DNA of 64,000 nt. Origin: Lentilitoribacter sp. Alg239-R112 (GTDB taxonomy: Bacteria > Pseudomonadota > Alphaproteobacteria > Rhizobiales > Rhizobiaceae). Positions 1 through 9,130 of the stretch are shown here, in pieces; positions within the stretch are counted from its first letter, which is position 1, and the number at the start of each line of letters is the position of its first letter. The notes under the pieces were generated by a model, which was given only the letters and a program-made list of their open reading frames with translations, had not been told where the DNA came from and made no database searches. Both the position numbers and the translations under genes were made by a program. Where the stretch lies: NCBI RefSeq assembly GCF_900537175.1, contig NZ_LS999833.1, positions 62,001 to 126,000 on the forward strand. The letters run 5' to 3'.

Positions 1-111
1 CGCAGCACTATCGCTTTATGCCGCACATCGTTTTTTACTGCGCCAACCTTGAATAAAATAATAATTTCATCTAGCATCAAGCCACAAATGAGGAGTGCTC
101 TGACGATGAAC

Positions 112-184
112 AAGTAAGTCTGTTTTTATGAATTGCATGATGATCATCAATATTGAGGTGATCTGCGCGAAGACTTACTTTTTT
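112..184 (+). promoter_or_regulatory. Long-range inverted repeat with T-run in a leader region
   Basis: The 197 bases before the first complete gene hold no gene I can name; a reading frame ending at 56 may be the tail of an upstream gene. Arms AAGTAAGTCT (112-121) and AGACTTACTT (171-180) are perfectly complementary and the right arm runs into six T residues (179-184), as in an intrinsic terminator, but the loop is 49 bases. A three-codon frame (ATG at 106, stop at 115) preceded by AGGAG (91-95) overlaps the left arm. It could be an attenuator or chance. Confidence 0.25.
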
Positions 185-197
185 CTAGGAGCATCTT

Positions 198-731
198 ATG
201 CATCCCATTATTTATGACGTTGCCGTGTCAATTGACGGCTATATTTCTGGACCAGAAGGTGACGTGTCCGCTTTTCCACATGAAGGAACAGTTGTTGAAG
301 ATTACGCCACACGATTATCTCAATATTCAACATGCCTGATGGGTCGAAAGACCTATGAGTTTGGCTATGCCTTTGGTCTGACACCCGGTGACAATCCTTA
401 CCCACATATGCGCTCGATCGTGATTTCGTCAACAATTGAGCTGCCTGACGGTTCGCAAGTAGAGCAAATGGCAAACCCTAACGCTGAGACCATCCACGCT
501 ATTCAGGAGGATGCCAGCGGACCAATCTATCTTTGCGGTGGCGGTGTACTTGCTGGCTGGGCGATATCGAACGAACTTGTGAGCTATATACGATTAAAGC
601 GTGCACCAATCATTCTAGGGTCTGGCGTAAAACTGCTTGATGGCGTTACACATCTGCCGGAGCTCAAAGAATTGGAGATGAAGGCTCATGATGGCGGTAT
701 TATCTATCAGGAGTTTGAAGTCCAGTATTAA
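198..731 (+). CDS. Dihydrofolate reductase family protein (RibD C-terminal-like)
   Basis: A 177-residue cytoplasmic protein of the DHFR/RibD-C superfamily, which usually reduces pterin-, deazaflavin- or pyrimidine-like substrates with NADPH; the substrate here is unknown. Seen: an N-terminal strand followed by SIDGYISG, the LMGRKTYEFG motif around residues 48-57 (typical MGRxTxE), a SSTIELPDG segment, and IYLCGGGVLAGW around 110-121, the nucleotide-binding glycine turn of this family. The C-terminal part (APIILGSGVKLLDG) is also characteristic. The ATG is preceded by AGGAG at 187-191 with a 6-base spacer. It is a typical single-domain length, so probably not a riboflavin gene and not folA. 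Confidence 0.85.
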   Translation: MHPIIYDVAVSIDGYISGPEGDVSAFPHEGTVVEDYATRLSQYSTCLMGRKTYEFGYAFGLTPGDNPYPHMRSIVISSTIELPDGSQVEQMANPNAETIHAIQEDASGPIYLCGGGVLAGWAISNELVSYIRLKRAPIILGSGVKLLDGVTHLPELKELEMKAHDGGIIYQEFEVQY

Positions 732-812
732 TGACAAGGTCATAGGCACAAACAGCGCCTATGACCTGCGCCTGATATTGCTCAGCGCCAATAACAGAAG
801 AAGGAAGATAGT

Positions 813-1232
813 TTGGATACGCGAATTTTGGGAACATGGAATCTCGTTAAATGGGTAAATGAACTTGATGATGGCACTGAGATATTTCCCTTTGGCGAGG
901 ACGCAAAGGGATACATACATTACGCAAAAAATGGCCACCTCTTTGTGCATATTATGATGTCAAATCGCGCCAATTACATCGGTTCTGATCCATTTAGTGG
1001 CTCAATAGATGAAGATTCTGCAGCCATAAAATCACAAATAACCTATGCTGGAACTTATGAATTTGTGAATAGCAAGCTCGTTCACCACGTCACGATGTCA
1101 TCATTCCCAAACTGGGTTGGCAAAGATCAGGTTCGCGACTTCGCATTCGACGGCGAACATCTGCATTTAAGCGCAGCCGGCGCACAATTTCAGGGTCAAA
1201 ATGTAACGGCTAAACTAATCTGGAAGCAATAG
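813..1232 (+). CDS. Lipocalin-like domain protein
   Basis: A 139-residue protein resembling the lipocalin-like domain family (PF13924 type): it opens with ILGTWNLVKW, has the GYIHYAKNGHLFVHIM segment typical of the family, and alternates short beta strands to the end. Such proteins are small cytoplasmic beta-barrels of unknown ligand, often beside polyketide or oxidoreductase genes. No signal peptide is seen. The start is a TTG at 813, chosen because AAGGAAG lies at 800-806 at good spacing and no in-frame ATG precedes the conserved GTW motif. It follows the DHFR-like gene by 81 bases and may be co-transcribed. Confidence 0.75.
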   Translation: MDTRILGTWNLVKWVNELDDGTEIFPFGEDAKGYIHYAKNGHLFVHIMMSNRANYIGSDPFSGSIDEDSAAIKSQITYAGTYEFVNSKLVHHVTMSSFPNWVGKDQVRDFAFDGEHLHLSAAGAQFQGQNVTAKLIWKQ

Positions 1233-1260
1233 GTCAGGCAGCTAGACTTCGCTAAAATTC

Positions 1261-2550
1261 CTAGACCTCGACATCAAACTCTTCTTGATCGCCAACACCA
1301 AACACGCGTTTGTAGCGGGCTATTTCTTCTGATGGCCCCATAGCTTTACGCGGGTTATCGGATAATTTGACCGTGGGCTTGCCATCGGCAGATGTGGCCT
1401 TACATACGAGCGAGAACGGCGCGAGCCTATCATCAGCTACTAATCCCCTGAAATCATTTGTAAGCTTTGTACCCCAACCAAAAGAGATTTTTGCTCGCCC
1501 GTGAAAACGTTTATGCAGTTTTTCGATCTCGTCCGTATCTAACCCATCGGAGAAAATGAGCAATTTTTTCTTGGGGTCTTCGCCGCGTTTTTCCCACCAT
1601 TTTAAGGCATATTCTGCAACTGTAGAAGGATCACCGCTGTCGATGCGAATACCTGTCCATTTGGCAAGCCAATCTGGTGCATTATCCAAAAACCCATAGG
1701 TGCCATAAGTGTCGGGCAGAATGATCAGCAAATTGCCATCATGCTCGGTCTGCCAATCACTCAAGACTTGATATGGGGCATTGGCCAGTTCGGCATCATC
1801 TTTTGCAAGTGCTGCATAGACCATTGGCAATTCATGCGCGTTGGTACCAATGGCTTCAACCTCTTGCCGTCTAGCAATCATACAGTTTGACGTGCCGATA
1901 AACTTGTCACCCAAGCCCTCACTCATAGCTTGTACGCACCAATCTTGCCACATGTGAGAATGGCGACGTCGTGTGCCAAAATCAGCAACTTTCAAGCCAT
2001 CAATCACACGGAGGCGTTCGATCTTTTCCCAAAGCCGCGCCATTGCACGTGCATAAAGCACTTGTAATTCAAACTTGCCCATACCCTTAAGCACAGCGCG
2101 CGAGCGTAGCTCCATAATCACAGCAAGCGCATAAATTTCCCACAACATGACAGACGGCCAGTCGCCCTCAAAATCAAGCTGATATTGATTGCCAACGCGC
2201 TCAAGCTGGTATTCAGGCATTCTCAAACCTTCGAACCATTCCATAAAATCCGGGCGGAACATAGAGCGCTTGCCATAAAACATATTACCGCGAAGCCAGG
2301 TGCTTTCACCCGGGGACAAAGATAACGTGCGAATATGGTCTAGTTGCTCACGCAATTCACCTTCGTCAATCAGATCCGCAAGCGGCACATGTGTCGAGCG
2401 ATTGATGAGATTAAATGTTACGCGTGTATCTGGCTTATGGGTAAAAATGGTTTGCGCCATCAACAACTTATAAAAATCAGTATCAATCAGCGATCTAATG
2501 ATCGGATTAATCTTCCAATTGTGATTATAAACCCGTGTCGCAATATCCAT
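1261..2550 (-). CDS. pncB: Nicotinate phosphoribosyltransferase
   Basis: PncB joins nicotinate to PRPP with ATP hydrolysis to give nicotinate mononucleotide, the entry step of the Preiss-Handler NAD salvage route in the cytoplasm. The 429-residue length fits proteobacterial PncB. Seen: SLIDTDFYKLLMAQ near residue 20, FGTRRRHS at 191-198, GTSN at 219-222, GTNAHE with the presumed phosphorylated histidine at about 239, and GIRIDSGDP, the phosphate-binding loop of the family. The ATG at 2550 is preceded (minus strand) by GAGG at loose spacing. It converges on the lipocalin-like gene and stands alone. I see no NAD-repressor site. Confidence 0.95.
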   Translation of the reverse strand: MDIATRVYNHNWKINPIIRSLIDTDFYKLLMAQTIFTHKPDTRVTFNLINRSTHVPLADLIDEGELREQLDHIRTLSLSPGESTWLRGNMFYGKRSMFRPDFMEWFEGLRMPEYQLERVGNQYQLDFEGDWPSVMLWEIYALAVIMELRSRAVLKGMGKFELQVLYARAMARLWEKIERLRVIDGLKVADFGTRRRHSHMWQDWCVQAMSEGLGDKFIGTSNCMIARRQEVEAIGTNAHELPMVYAALAKDDAELANAPYQVLSDWQTEHDGNLLIILPDTYGTYGFLDNAPDWLAKWTGIRIDSGDPSTVAEYALKWWEKRGEDPKKKLLIFSDGLDTDEIEKLHKRFHGRAKISFGWGTKLTNDFRGLVADDRLAPFSLVCKATSADGKPTVKLSDNPRKAMGPSEEIARYKRVFGVGDQEEFDVEV

Positions 2551-2666
2551 AAAAGGTAAGCCTCGTTGACCTAAAGAAGTTCCCTCTTACAAAGAAAGGG
2601 GGCTGCTTGCAATTCTTAATCGATTAACTAGAACCAATTATGACCTTAATCATGCCTCGCACAAAC

Positions 2667-3113
2667 CTAAATCCAGCGGCGGGTTCGCATCTTAAAATCT
2701 AGATATTCTTGACCAAAAAGCCTCTTCAACGCAGCCTCTTCCGGTGCGATCTGGAACTTATTGATAATTAAAACAAATGCAACAAGTGCTGGTAAAAACA
2801 AAAATGAACCAACATATATCCCCGCAGATACAATTAGGATCGCCATACCAAGATACATCGGATTACGTGAATAATTATAGATTCCATCGCTAACAAGATG
2901 CTTGGCCTCATCAAGTTTATGCGGCTGAATGGTTGTACCAAACTGACGAAATCGCTGTACCGATACAATGGAAATTACCACACCAACGATACCAAGAAAA
3001 ATTCCGATCAACTTCTGTTCAACTAAACCAAAGGACAAGAGCGGGAAAAATGATTGACCATAAAAAATACTCATTATTGCAAGAACCATATAAACGGGCG
3101 GTGGAATGTGCAT
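2667..3113 (-). CDS. Isoprenylcysteine carboxyl methyltransferase-like membrane protein
   Basis: A 148-residue integral membrane protein with about four hydrophobic segments. The C-terminal half carries the signature of the ICMT/PEMT family: GIYNYSRNPMYLG around residues 88-100, where the RNPxY motif binds S-adenosylmethionine, and a late EExxLxxxFGxEY segment (EEAALKRLFGQEYLDF). Bacterial members methylate unknown small or lipid substrates at the inner membrane. The spacing to neighbours suggests a single-gene unit, divergent from the flavoprotein gene at 3232. The family is confident; the substrate is not known. Confidence 0.85.
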   Translation of the reverse strand: MHIPPPVYMVLAIMSIFYGQSFFPLLSFGLVEQKLIGIFLGIVGVVISIVSVQRFRQFGTTIQPHKLDEAKHLVSDGIYNYSRNPMYLGMAILIVSAGIYVGSFLFLPALVAFVLIINKFQIAPEEAALKRLFGQEYLDFKMRTRRWI

Positions 3114-3231
3114 ATACAGATCCTAATTAAACTGGCAGATATGGACAAATATATCAGTTTTGCAGGAAGCCGCTCCATTTAATTTAATAATACTCTTGTT
3201 ATTGCAGTCACCGACATCTAATCGCTAGGTT

Positions 3232-4407
3232 ATGAAACAATATAATGTCGTGATAATTGGTGCGGGTGCTGCAGGTATGATGTGCGCTATTGAGGCGGGC
3301 AAGCGTGGGCGCAAGGTGCTTGTTTTGGACCATGCAAAATCTGCTGGTGAAAAAATTCGTATTTCTGGTGGTGGACGGTGTAATTTTACCAATATCAACA
3401 CTAAATTTGACCGATTTTTGTCACAAAATCCGCGTTTTGCGATTTCAGCACTTAAACGCTATTCTCAGCATGATTTCATTAAGTTGGTGGAGAGTTATAA
3501 AATGGCCTATCACGAAAAAGTTCTTGGCCAGCTTTTCTGTGATGGGTCAGCAAAAGTTATTATCGACATGCTGTTGACGGAAATGAGCGAGGCGGGTGTA
3601 GAGTTGCGCTTATCCACGGAAGTCAAGAGTATCAATAAGGCTGATACATATAGTATTCAACTTGAACATGACGCAGTGGAAGCGCAATCTCTTGTAGTGG
3701 CGTGCGGTGGCAAATCTATCCCTAAAATGGGAGCAACAGGCTTTGGCTATCAGATCGCAGAGCAATTCGATCTGCCGGTAACTGAAACCCGCCCTGCCCT
3801 TGTGCCACTGACTTTTGCTGACGAATTACTAGGCCGAATTAAGCCGCTATCGGGCGTGAGCACCAAAAGTTCAGTCACGTGCAACAAGGTTAGTTTTGAT
3901 GAAGCACTTCTATTTACCCATCGCGGATTATCTGGCCCGTCAATCCTGCAAATCTCGTCCTATTGGCGCGAGGGTGAAGAAATTATTGTTGACCTTGCCC
4001 AGGGGATAAATATTGCCGAGCAGCTTAAAGCCATGCGCCAAAGTTCCGGCAAGCTATCTATTGGCAATGCGCTTGCAAAGTTAATCACATCCAAACTTGC
4101 GCAAATGATCGTTGAGCATTCAGGCCTGACCGGAAATCTTGCAGATCAAAACAACGCCAAACTCGATCAACTTGGACAATCTGTCAATGCCTGGCGGATA
4201 AAGCCAGCGGGTTCAGAAGGTTATCGAACAGCAGAGGTCACGCTTGGCGGTGTGGATACAGGTGCATTGAACGCAAAGACAATGGAAGCCAAAAACACCG
4301 ATGGACTTTACTTCATCGGCGAAGTTGTAGATATGACAGGCTGGCTCGGCGGCTATAATTTCCAATGGGCCTGGAGTTCAGGCTGGGTTTGTGGGCAGGC
4401 TTGTTAA
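3232..4407 (+). CDS. HI0933-family NAD(P)/FAD-dependent oxidoreductase
   Basis: A 391-residue flavoprotein of the HI0933/YhiN family. Seen: the Rossmann dinucleotide-binding motif VVIIGAGAAGMM at residues 5-16, KIRISGGGRCNFTN near 44-57 (the family hallmark), a second FAD contact around VVACGGKSIPKMGATG, and the C-terminal DMTGWLGGYNFQWAWSSG that closes the FAD site. The physiological substrate of these enzymes is unsettled; some annotations call them aminoacetone oxidases. There is no signal peptide. The next gene begins 9 bases downstream with its ribosome-binding site overlapping this stop codon, so the two are probably an operon. Confidence 0.9.
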   Translation: MKQYNVVIIGAGAAGMMCAIEAGKRGRKVLVLDHAKSAGEKIRISGGGRCNFTNINTKFDRFLSQNPRFAISALKRYSQHDFIKLVESYKMAYHEKVLGQLFCDGSAKVIIDMLLTEMSEAGVELRLSTEVKSINKADTYSIQLEHDAVEAQSLVVACGGKSIPKMGATGFGYQIAEQFDLPVTETRPALVPLTFADELLGRIKPLSGVSTKSSVTCNKVSFDEALLFTHRGLSGPSILQISSYWREGEEIIVDLAQGINIAEQLKAMRQSSGKLSIGNALAKLITSKLAQMIVEHSGLTGNLADQNNAKLDQLGQSVNAWRIKPAGSEGYRTAEVTLGGVDTGALNAKTMEAKNTDGLYFIGEVVDMTGWLGGYNFQWAWSSGWVCGQAC

Positions 4408-4416
4408 GGATCAACT

Positions 4417-4824
4417 ATGAGCACTGCCGGTAAGAAGGCATTTTTTGCTTTGGAGGTTTTAAGCTATGTAGCGCTTGCTATTGGCTTATTTGCAATCATC
4501 AGCCTTTCATTCTTTAACTTCTTGGGCAACTGCACTCAAATATACCTTAAATTTCATTGCGATGGCGCATTCTATGATCAGATGACAAATCTATCCTCTG
4601 GAATCATTCTTGCATATATATTGGCTGTATTACCAATTTTGCTTGGATTACTTGGTGTTTTATTGGGATTGCGACGCATTCATCATGTCAAAACCGTAAA
4701 ATTACGAGCTGAAGGGCGCACGGACGAGGTTGAGAAACTACGTTATTTTCTTCTCAGATCATCTAAATATCTGGTGATTTTAGCCATTCTTTTGGCTGCA
4801 ATGGTAATGACATTATTAAGCTAA
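4417..4824 (+). CDS. Hypothetical three-helix membrane protein
   Basis: I do not recognise this 135-residue protein. It shows three clear hydrophobic helices, about residues 12-34, 56-82 and 113-134, with a short external-looking segment containing two cysteines (CTQIYLKFHCDG) between the first and second, and a charged stretch (KLRAEGRTDEVEKLRY) between the second and third. The ATG is preceded by AAGGA overlapping the TAA of the flavoprotein gene, so it is probably translated from the same message. Confidence 0.7.
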   Translation: MSTAGKKAFFALEVLSYVALAIGLFAIISLSFFNFLGNCTQIYLKFHCDGAFYDQMTNLSSGIILAYILAVLPILLGLLGVLLGLRRIHHVKTVKLRAEGRTDEVEKLRYFLLRSSKYLVILAILLAAMVMTLLS

Positions 4825-4833
4825 AACAATAAA

Positions 4834-4862
4834 AATCCTGCACGATGATAGCGCGCAGGATT
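4834..4862 (-). terminator. Intrinsic terminator for the minus-strand gene
   Basis: AATCCTGC (4834-4841) and GCAGGATT (4855-4862) form an 8-bp stem. On the minus strand the hairpin runs into a T-rich tract (TTTTTATTGTTTT), 22 bases beyond the end of the secreted-protein gene at 4885. It sits between two convergent genes. Confidence 0.7.
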
Positions 4863-4884
4863 GGTGTATAAAACAGTTACAGGT

Positions 4885-5478
4885 TTAGTTGCTAAGCTTG
4901 CCGCCAATTGCGTTTGGCAGACACTTAACCTGAACAGGATACCACATCCATGTGGAGTTATGTTTACTATCGCTCAAGCCTTTTAACCCATTTTTGTTAG
5001 ACGCATGCAACTGAAAATATGCCGTTGCCTGTGTTGTTGTTCCTTTAGTCAGAATATTACGGCTGCTTTTCAATTTGTTATTACATGCCTGAATTGGATC
5101 AGCTCCACTCCACCTGACTTTACTCATAGTAATAACAGGCGAAAGCGATTTCGAAAAAGTTCGCTTGTTCGGATAATACTTCATGCTCCATGTGCCCGGG
5201 TCAGCCTCTAAATACGGAGCATCACTTGTAGTTACCTGCGCTACCTTTACCTTTTTCGCAAGCTTGGCCTTGGCATATATTTTTAAAAGAAATTTATGTG
5301 ATGGTGATTTAATTTTTTTAAAACTGCCACCAACGACACTCACTTCGATTGGCACCGCGTCAATACCATTTTTACTGATCGATAGATTTTGCATCGGACC
5401 CGCTGCAGCAATACCCGTTGATACGGCCAATATTGCTGATGAAACGGCTAGTGCTGAAATAGTTTTAACAAACGTCAT
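4885..5478 (-). CDS. Secreted protein of unknown function
   Basis: A 197-residue protein with a clear Sec signal peptide: a short positive start, a hydrophobic core (ISALAVSSAILAVSTGIA) and a likely cleavage after AAA-G near residue 27. The mature part is basic and lysine-rich, with two cysteines (ACNNKLKSS and VQVKCLPN) that could form a disulfide, and repeated short beta-like segments; I cannot assign a family. AGGAGC precedes the ATG on the minus strand at good spacing. It is transcribed alone and followed by an intrinsic terminator. Likely periplasmic or extracellular. Confidence 0.75.
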   Translation of the reverse strand: MTFVKTISALAVSSAILAVSTGIAAAGPMQNLSISKNGIDAVPIEVSVVGGSFKKIKSPSHKFLLKIYAKAKLAKKVKVAQVTTSDAPYLEADPGTWSMKYYPNKRTFSKSLSPVITMSKVRWSGADPIQACNNKLKSSRNILTKGTTTQATAYFQLHASNKNGLKGLSDSKHNSTWMWYPVQVKCLPNAIGGKLSN

Positions 5479-5747
5479 AATAAGCTCCTGATCAATTAAT
5501 TTGTCCGGAGTAGTCGCCCCCGGAAAGATTTTAAATTTCGAATTTGTTTCGATGAGGAATGTTTTAACGAAGTGGTTTTGAAACCTTGCTGAATAGGCCG
5601 TTCATCAAGCATTCATCTTGGAAAACAGAATATTTTACATTTCACCTACGATACCTGAATTTTAGTATTTGAAATTGTGGCGTCATACCCCCATCTATCC
5701 AAGCAAGTTACATTATGTGGCAGGTGATATTTATGTGGGGAGAGAGC

Positions 5748-6509
5748 ATGATCAACCTTTCAGGAAAAACCGTATTCATAACAGGTGCAAGTCGAGGCAT
5801 TGGAGAAGCCGCTGCGCGAAAAGCGGCTAGCTATGGTGCAAATGTGGTTCTTGCAGCTAGAAGCAACAAAGACATTGAGCGAATTGCCGCTGAAATCGGC
5901 AATAAGGCTCTAGCGCTCACATGCGATGTATCGGACTATGACAGCATAAAAGAAGCAATTGATAGTGCTGTTCAGCATTTTGGCGGGCTGGATGTTGTGG
6001 TCAACAATGCTGGCGTGATTGACCCCATTGACCGAATTGAAGACACCTGCCCAGATGCTTGGGGCAGCGTAATCGATATCAATATTAAAGGTGTATATCA
6101 TTGCATGCATGCAGCCTATCCTGCGTTATTAGAAGCCGCCGATGGTGGGCGCTCTGTCATTATCAACATGTCTTCTGGCGCCGCGCATGGCGCATTAGAG
6201 GGTTGGGCCCATTATAGCGCATCAAAGGCAGCAGTTGCATCGCTTACCCGCAGTGCAAACCGTGAATGGAACGAAAAAGGTATCAGTGTCATCGGCCTTT
6301 CACCCGGTACTGTGGCAACTGATATGATGATGTCGATTAAAAAATCAGGCATTAATGCCGTTTCGCAGATTGACTGGGAAACTCATATCTCGCCCGATTG
6401 GGTCGGAGAAGCCATTTGCTGGCTGACCACAGACGAGGCACGTGAGTTTGACGGCACTGACTTTACAATCAAAACAGATGAAGGCCGCAAGCTTGTTGGG
6501 TTGATTTAA
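5748..6509 (+). CDS. SDR-family oxidoreductase
   Basis: A classical short-chain dehydrogenase of about 253 residues. Seen: the cofactor motif TGASRGIG near residues 12-19, NNAGV near 84-88, the catalytic YSASK with Tyr and Lys, a preceding serine in NMSSGAA, and the SPGTVATDM segment after the active site. NAD(P)H-dependent; the substrate is unknown. I place the start at the ATG at 5748 because GGGGAGAG (5737-5744) precedes it; an upstream in-frame ATG at 5715 lacks a ribosome-binding site. It is first of five genes reading the same way to 9681. Confidence 0.9.
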   Translation: MINLSGKTVFITGASRGIGEAAARKAASYGANVVLAARSNKDIERIAAEIGNKALALTCDVSDYDSIKEAIDSAVQHFGGLDVVVNNAGVIDPIDRIEDTCPDAWGSVIDINIKGVYHCMHAAYPALLEAADGGRSVIINMSSGAAHGALEGWAHYSASKAAVASLTRSANREWNEKGISVIGLSPGTVATDMMMSIKKSGINAVSQIDWETHISPDWVGEAICWLTTDEAREFDGTDFTIKTDEGRKLVGLI

Positions 6510-6583
6510 ACCCCAAACGGCTTTGCAAAACTTCACCTGCACTTTATACCTCTACCAACAATATGATTCAGGGAGATAAAATC

Positions 6584-7558
6584 ATGCGAGCAATCTGTGT
6601 GAATGAATTTGGTGATGCAGATGTTCTGCAAATCGAGAATAAAAATGATCCCATTCCTGCTGCCAACGAAGTTGTGATCGACATGATGGCAGCTGGCGTT
6701 AATCCTGCCGATACTTACACACGCACAGGCACATATATTGTTAAACCTGAATTGCCCTATACACCTGGCGGAGATGCCGCCGGGGTCATCTCCAGCGTTG
6801 GTGCAACTGTCCGTTCATTAAAGGTGGGTGATCGTGTAGCAACAGGCATCGCATTTAGCTCTGATCGATTGGGTTGCTATGCAGAAAAAATCCTGCGCAA
6901 CGAGAATGATGTTATCAAAATTCCTGACAGAGTGAGCTTTGCTCAGGCCACGGCATTGGGTGTGTCCTACCCAACCGCTCACCATGCACTTTTTAACCGA
7001 GGTCGACTAACCGCAGATGAAACAGTTTTCATTCACGGGGCCAGCGGTTCTGTTGGCACATCAGCCATTCAACTTGCTAAACGCGCTGGGGCAAAAATCA
7101 TTGGTTCCGCAGGTACACAGGCTGGATTGACGCTTCTTAAGTCACAAGGGGTAGATCTTGCGGTCAACCATTCCAGCGGAGGATATGCCGATGAAATCAT
7201 GGCATTCACAAATGGCGATGGTGTTGATCTAACACTTGAAATGCTGGCCAATGTAAATCTGGCAACAGATTTGGATCTTGCTGCCATGTTTGGACGTATC
7301 GTGATTATTGGCAATCGCGGTGAAATTACCATCAATCCGCGCATGACTATGGCAAAAGAACTGGACGTCATGGGCATGGCCCTTTGGAATCTTAATGCGG
7401 AACAAATCAAGCCAATTATGGATGATCTGATAATTGGCCTAGCTGATGGTAGCCTTACGCCAATCACAGGCAAGGAAATACCGCTCGCAGATGCGGCATT
7501 AGCGCATGAATATGTGCTTGCCCCGGGGGCTCATGGCAAGGTAATCTTAGTCCCGTAA
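6584..7558 (+). CDS. Quinone oxidoreductase-like MDR protein
   Basis: A 324-residue medium-chain dehydrogenase/reductase of the zinc-free quinone oxidoreductase type. Seen: GVNPADTYTRTG, the GDAAGVISSVG segment, the FIHGASGSVGTSAIQLAK nucleotide-binding motif, and a C-terminal APGAHGKVILVP typical of NADPH:quinone reductases (zeta-crystallin-like). The structural-zinc cysteines of alcohol dehydrogenases are absent. The ATG at 6584 is chosen because GGGAGA (6571-6576) precedes it; an in-frame ATG at 6563 is less likely. It lies 74 bases after the SDR gene and 16 before the DUF393 gene, suggesting one operon. Confidence 0.9.
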   Translation: MRAICVNEFGDADVLQIENKNDPIPAANEVVIDMMAAGVNPADTYTRTGTYIVKPELPYTPGGDAAGVISSVGATVRSLKVGDRVATGIAFSSDRLGCYAEKILRNENDVIKIPDRVSFAQATALGVSYPTAHHALFNRGRLTADETVFIHGASGSVGTSAIQLAKRAGAKIIGSAGTQAGLTLLKSQGVDLAVNHSSGGYADEIMAFTNGDGVDLTLEMLANVNLATDLDLAAMFGRIVIIGNRGEITINPRMTMAKELDVMGMALWNLNAEQIKPIMDDLIIGLADGSLTPITGKEIPLADAALAHEYVLAPGAHGKVILVP

Positions 7559-7574
7559 CTAAGCGGGATGTATA

Positions 7575-8009
7575 ATGACAAAACCTAATATCGAGAAGAA
7601 GTCGCTGGACAAAAGCCAGCCGATATTTCTGTTCGATAGCGTCTGCGTTCTATGTGATAGCGCTGTTCATTATGTCCTCAAACATGAATTGAACTCAGAC
7701 ATAATATTCATCTCGATTCAATCTGAAGAAGGCCGCAAACTGGCACTTTCTAAAGATATTGATCCTGATAATCCCGAGACATTTATCTTCTTTGAAAATG
7801 ACCTTCCACACTTTAAGTCCAGCGGTGTGATAGCGCTTTCGCAGCACATGCGAGGCGTTGTCCGTCTCATGCGCTTTGGCACGTATATACCTAAACCAAT
7901 TCGGGATTGGTTATATGAGAAAGTTGCGCGAAACCGCTATAAAATCTTTGGCAAAACCGATGCATGCATCATTCCTGACGCCGATAATCAGCACCGGTTT
8001 GTTCTTTGA
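7575..8009 (+). CDS. DUF393 (DCC family) thiol-disulfide oxidoreductase-like protein
   Basis: A 144-residue protein of the DUF393/YuxK family. The defining DxxCxxC motif is present as FDSVCVLCDS, with Asp21, Cys24 and Cys27, and is followed by a thioredoxin-like pattern and the late GVVRLMRFGTYIPKPIRDWLYEKVARNRYKIFG-type helix that marks the family (quoted here only in outline: residues about 95-125). The role is presumed redox but no substrate is known. Its TGA stop shares a base with the ATG of the next gene, so the two are translationally coupled. DUF393, saccharopine-dehydrogenase-like and DUF4166 proteins often occur together. Confidence 0.85.
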   Translation: MTKPNIEKKSLDKSQPIFLFDSVCVLCDSAVHYVLKHELNSDIIFISIQSEEGRKLALSKDIDPDNPETFIFFENDLPHFKSSGVIALSQHMRGVVRLMRFGTYIPKPIRDWLYEKVARNRYKIFGKTDACIIPDADNQHRFVL

Positions 8010-9130
8010 TGGATAGTAAACCTAAAATCTTGATTATTGGCGGAACTGGCATATTTGGCACACGGCTTGTGCAACATCTTGCCGTGAGTTTAAAGGCGGA
8101 CGTCTGCCTCTTCATCACATCACGATCTGAAGCGAAAGCACAAAAAGTTGCAGATAGCATACAAGCAAGTATTGACATCAAAGGCGTCGGTTTTGATCGC
8201 AAAACAAACCTGAAAGCAATGTTTGCAGATATTCAACCTGATATTACTGTTGATTGCTCTGGCCCCTTCCAAGACGCTGATTATGAAACAGCTCTTGCGG
8301 CATTGGCATCTGGTTCTCACTTTATCGACCTCGCTGACGCCAAGACCTATATCGAGCATTTTACCTCCAATCTCAATGAGATCGCGCGTGAAAATAATTT
8401 GACGGCGATCACAGGCGCCAGCACGACACCTGCCCTTTCCGCCAATGTGGTTCAAACAATTACAAATGATTGGCAGCAAATCGATAAGATTGAACTTGCT
8501 ATTACACCGGGCGGCAAAAGCAAGGTCGGCCCCTCCGTCATAAAAGCTCTCTTAAGCTATGCAGGGCGAGAAATCCCAATATGGAAAAACGGTAAACTGG
8601 ATTCTGTCTTTGGCCTTATTAACTCCAAGATTATAGATGTGCCAAATCTTGGAAAACGTCGCATCGTACCTGTGGAGACATATGACGCACTGTATCTAGG
8701 AGTCCGCCACAATGTCATATCTAATGTAACCTTCTACACAGGCCTTGAATCCTCATTAGAACAATGGGGCACGATTTGCCTTGGTTATCTGGCTAAATGG
8801 GGCATGATAAAAAACCCGCTACAGCTGACACCTTTGCTGATTAAAGCCCGTAGTTTAACTCGACCTTTCACCTCGGATCGTGGCGGTATGGTGATCTTCA
8901 TTTCAGGGTCAGATGCACAAGGTCAGGATGTAACAACTCGCTGGTCCTTACTTGCAACGCATGATGATGGAACGTTTGTTCCAATTCTACCCATGGCAGC
9001 AGCAATCAAAAAGCTAATGAATGCGAAGATAGAAACCGGTGCCATGATCGCAGATAAAGCTCTCGCATTGCATGAGATTGAAGCTGAAATGCAGCACCAT
9101 CACATCACGACTGAGATGAAAGTGATATGA
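8009..9130 (+). CDS. Saccharopine dehydrogenase-like NADP-binding protein
   Basis: A 373-residue protein with the N-terminal Rossmann domain of the saccharopine dehydrogenase family: IIGGTGIFGTRLVQHLA near residues 6-22, DCSGPFQDADYETALAAL (about 88-105) and the following HFIDLAD, all typical. The remainder matches trans-acting enoyl-reductase-like members rather than lysine-pathway enzymes, so I would not call it LYS9. The ATG at 8009 overlaps the previous stop as TGATG; a TTG one codon earlier is possible. Its 3' end overlaps the DUF4166 gene by four bases (ATGA), giving a tightly coupled trio. Confidence 0.85.
   Translation: MDSKPKILIIGGTGIFGTRLVQHLAVSLKADVCLFITSRSEAKAQKVADSIQASIDIKGVGFDRKTNLKAMFADIQPDITVDCSGPFQDADYETALAALASGSHFIDLADAKTYIEHFTSNLNEIARENNLTAITGASTTPALSANVVQTITNDWQQIDKIELAITPGGKSKVGPSVIKALLSYAGREIPIWKNGKLDSVFGLINSKIIDVPNLGKRRIVPVETYDALYLGVRHNVISNVTFYTGLESSLEQWGTICLGYLAKWGMIKNPLQLTPLLIKARSLTRPFTSDRGGMVIFISGSDAQGQDVTTRWSLLATHDDGTFVPILPMAAAIKKLMNAKIETGAMIADKALALHEIEAEMQHHHITTEMKVI

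Noticed and set aside
1..56. Tail of an upstream gene ending at 54-56
   Set aside because: Two frames end here and neither has a recognisable motif; too short to call.
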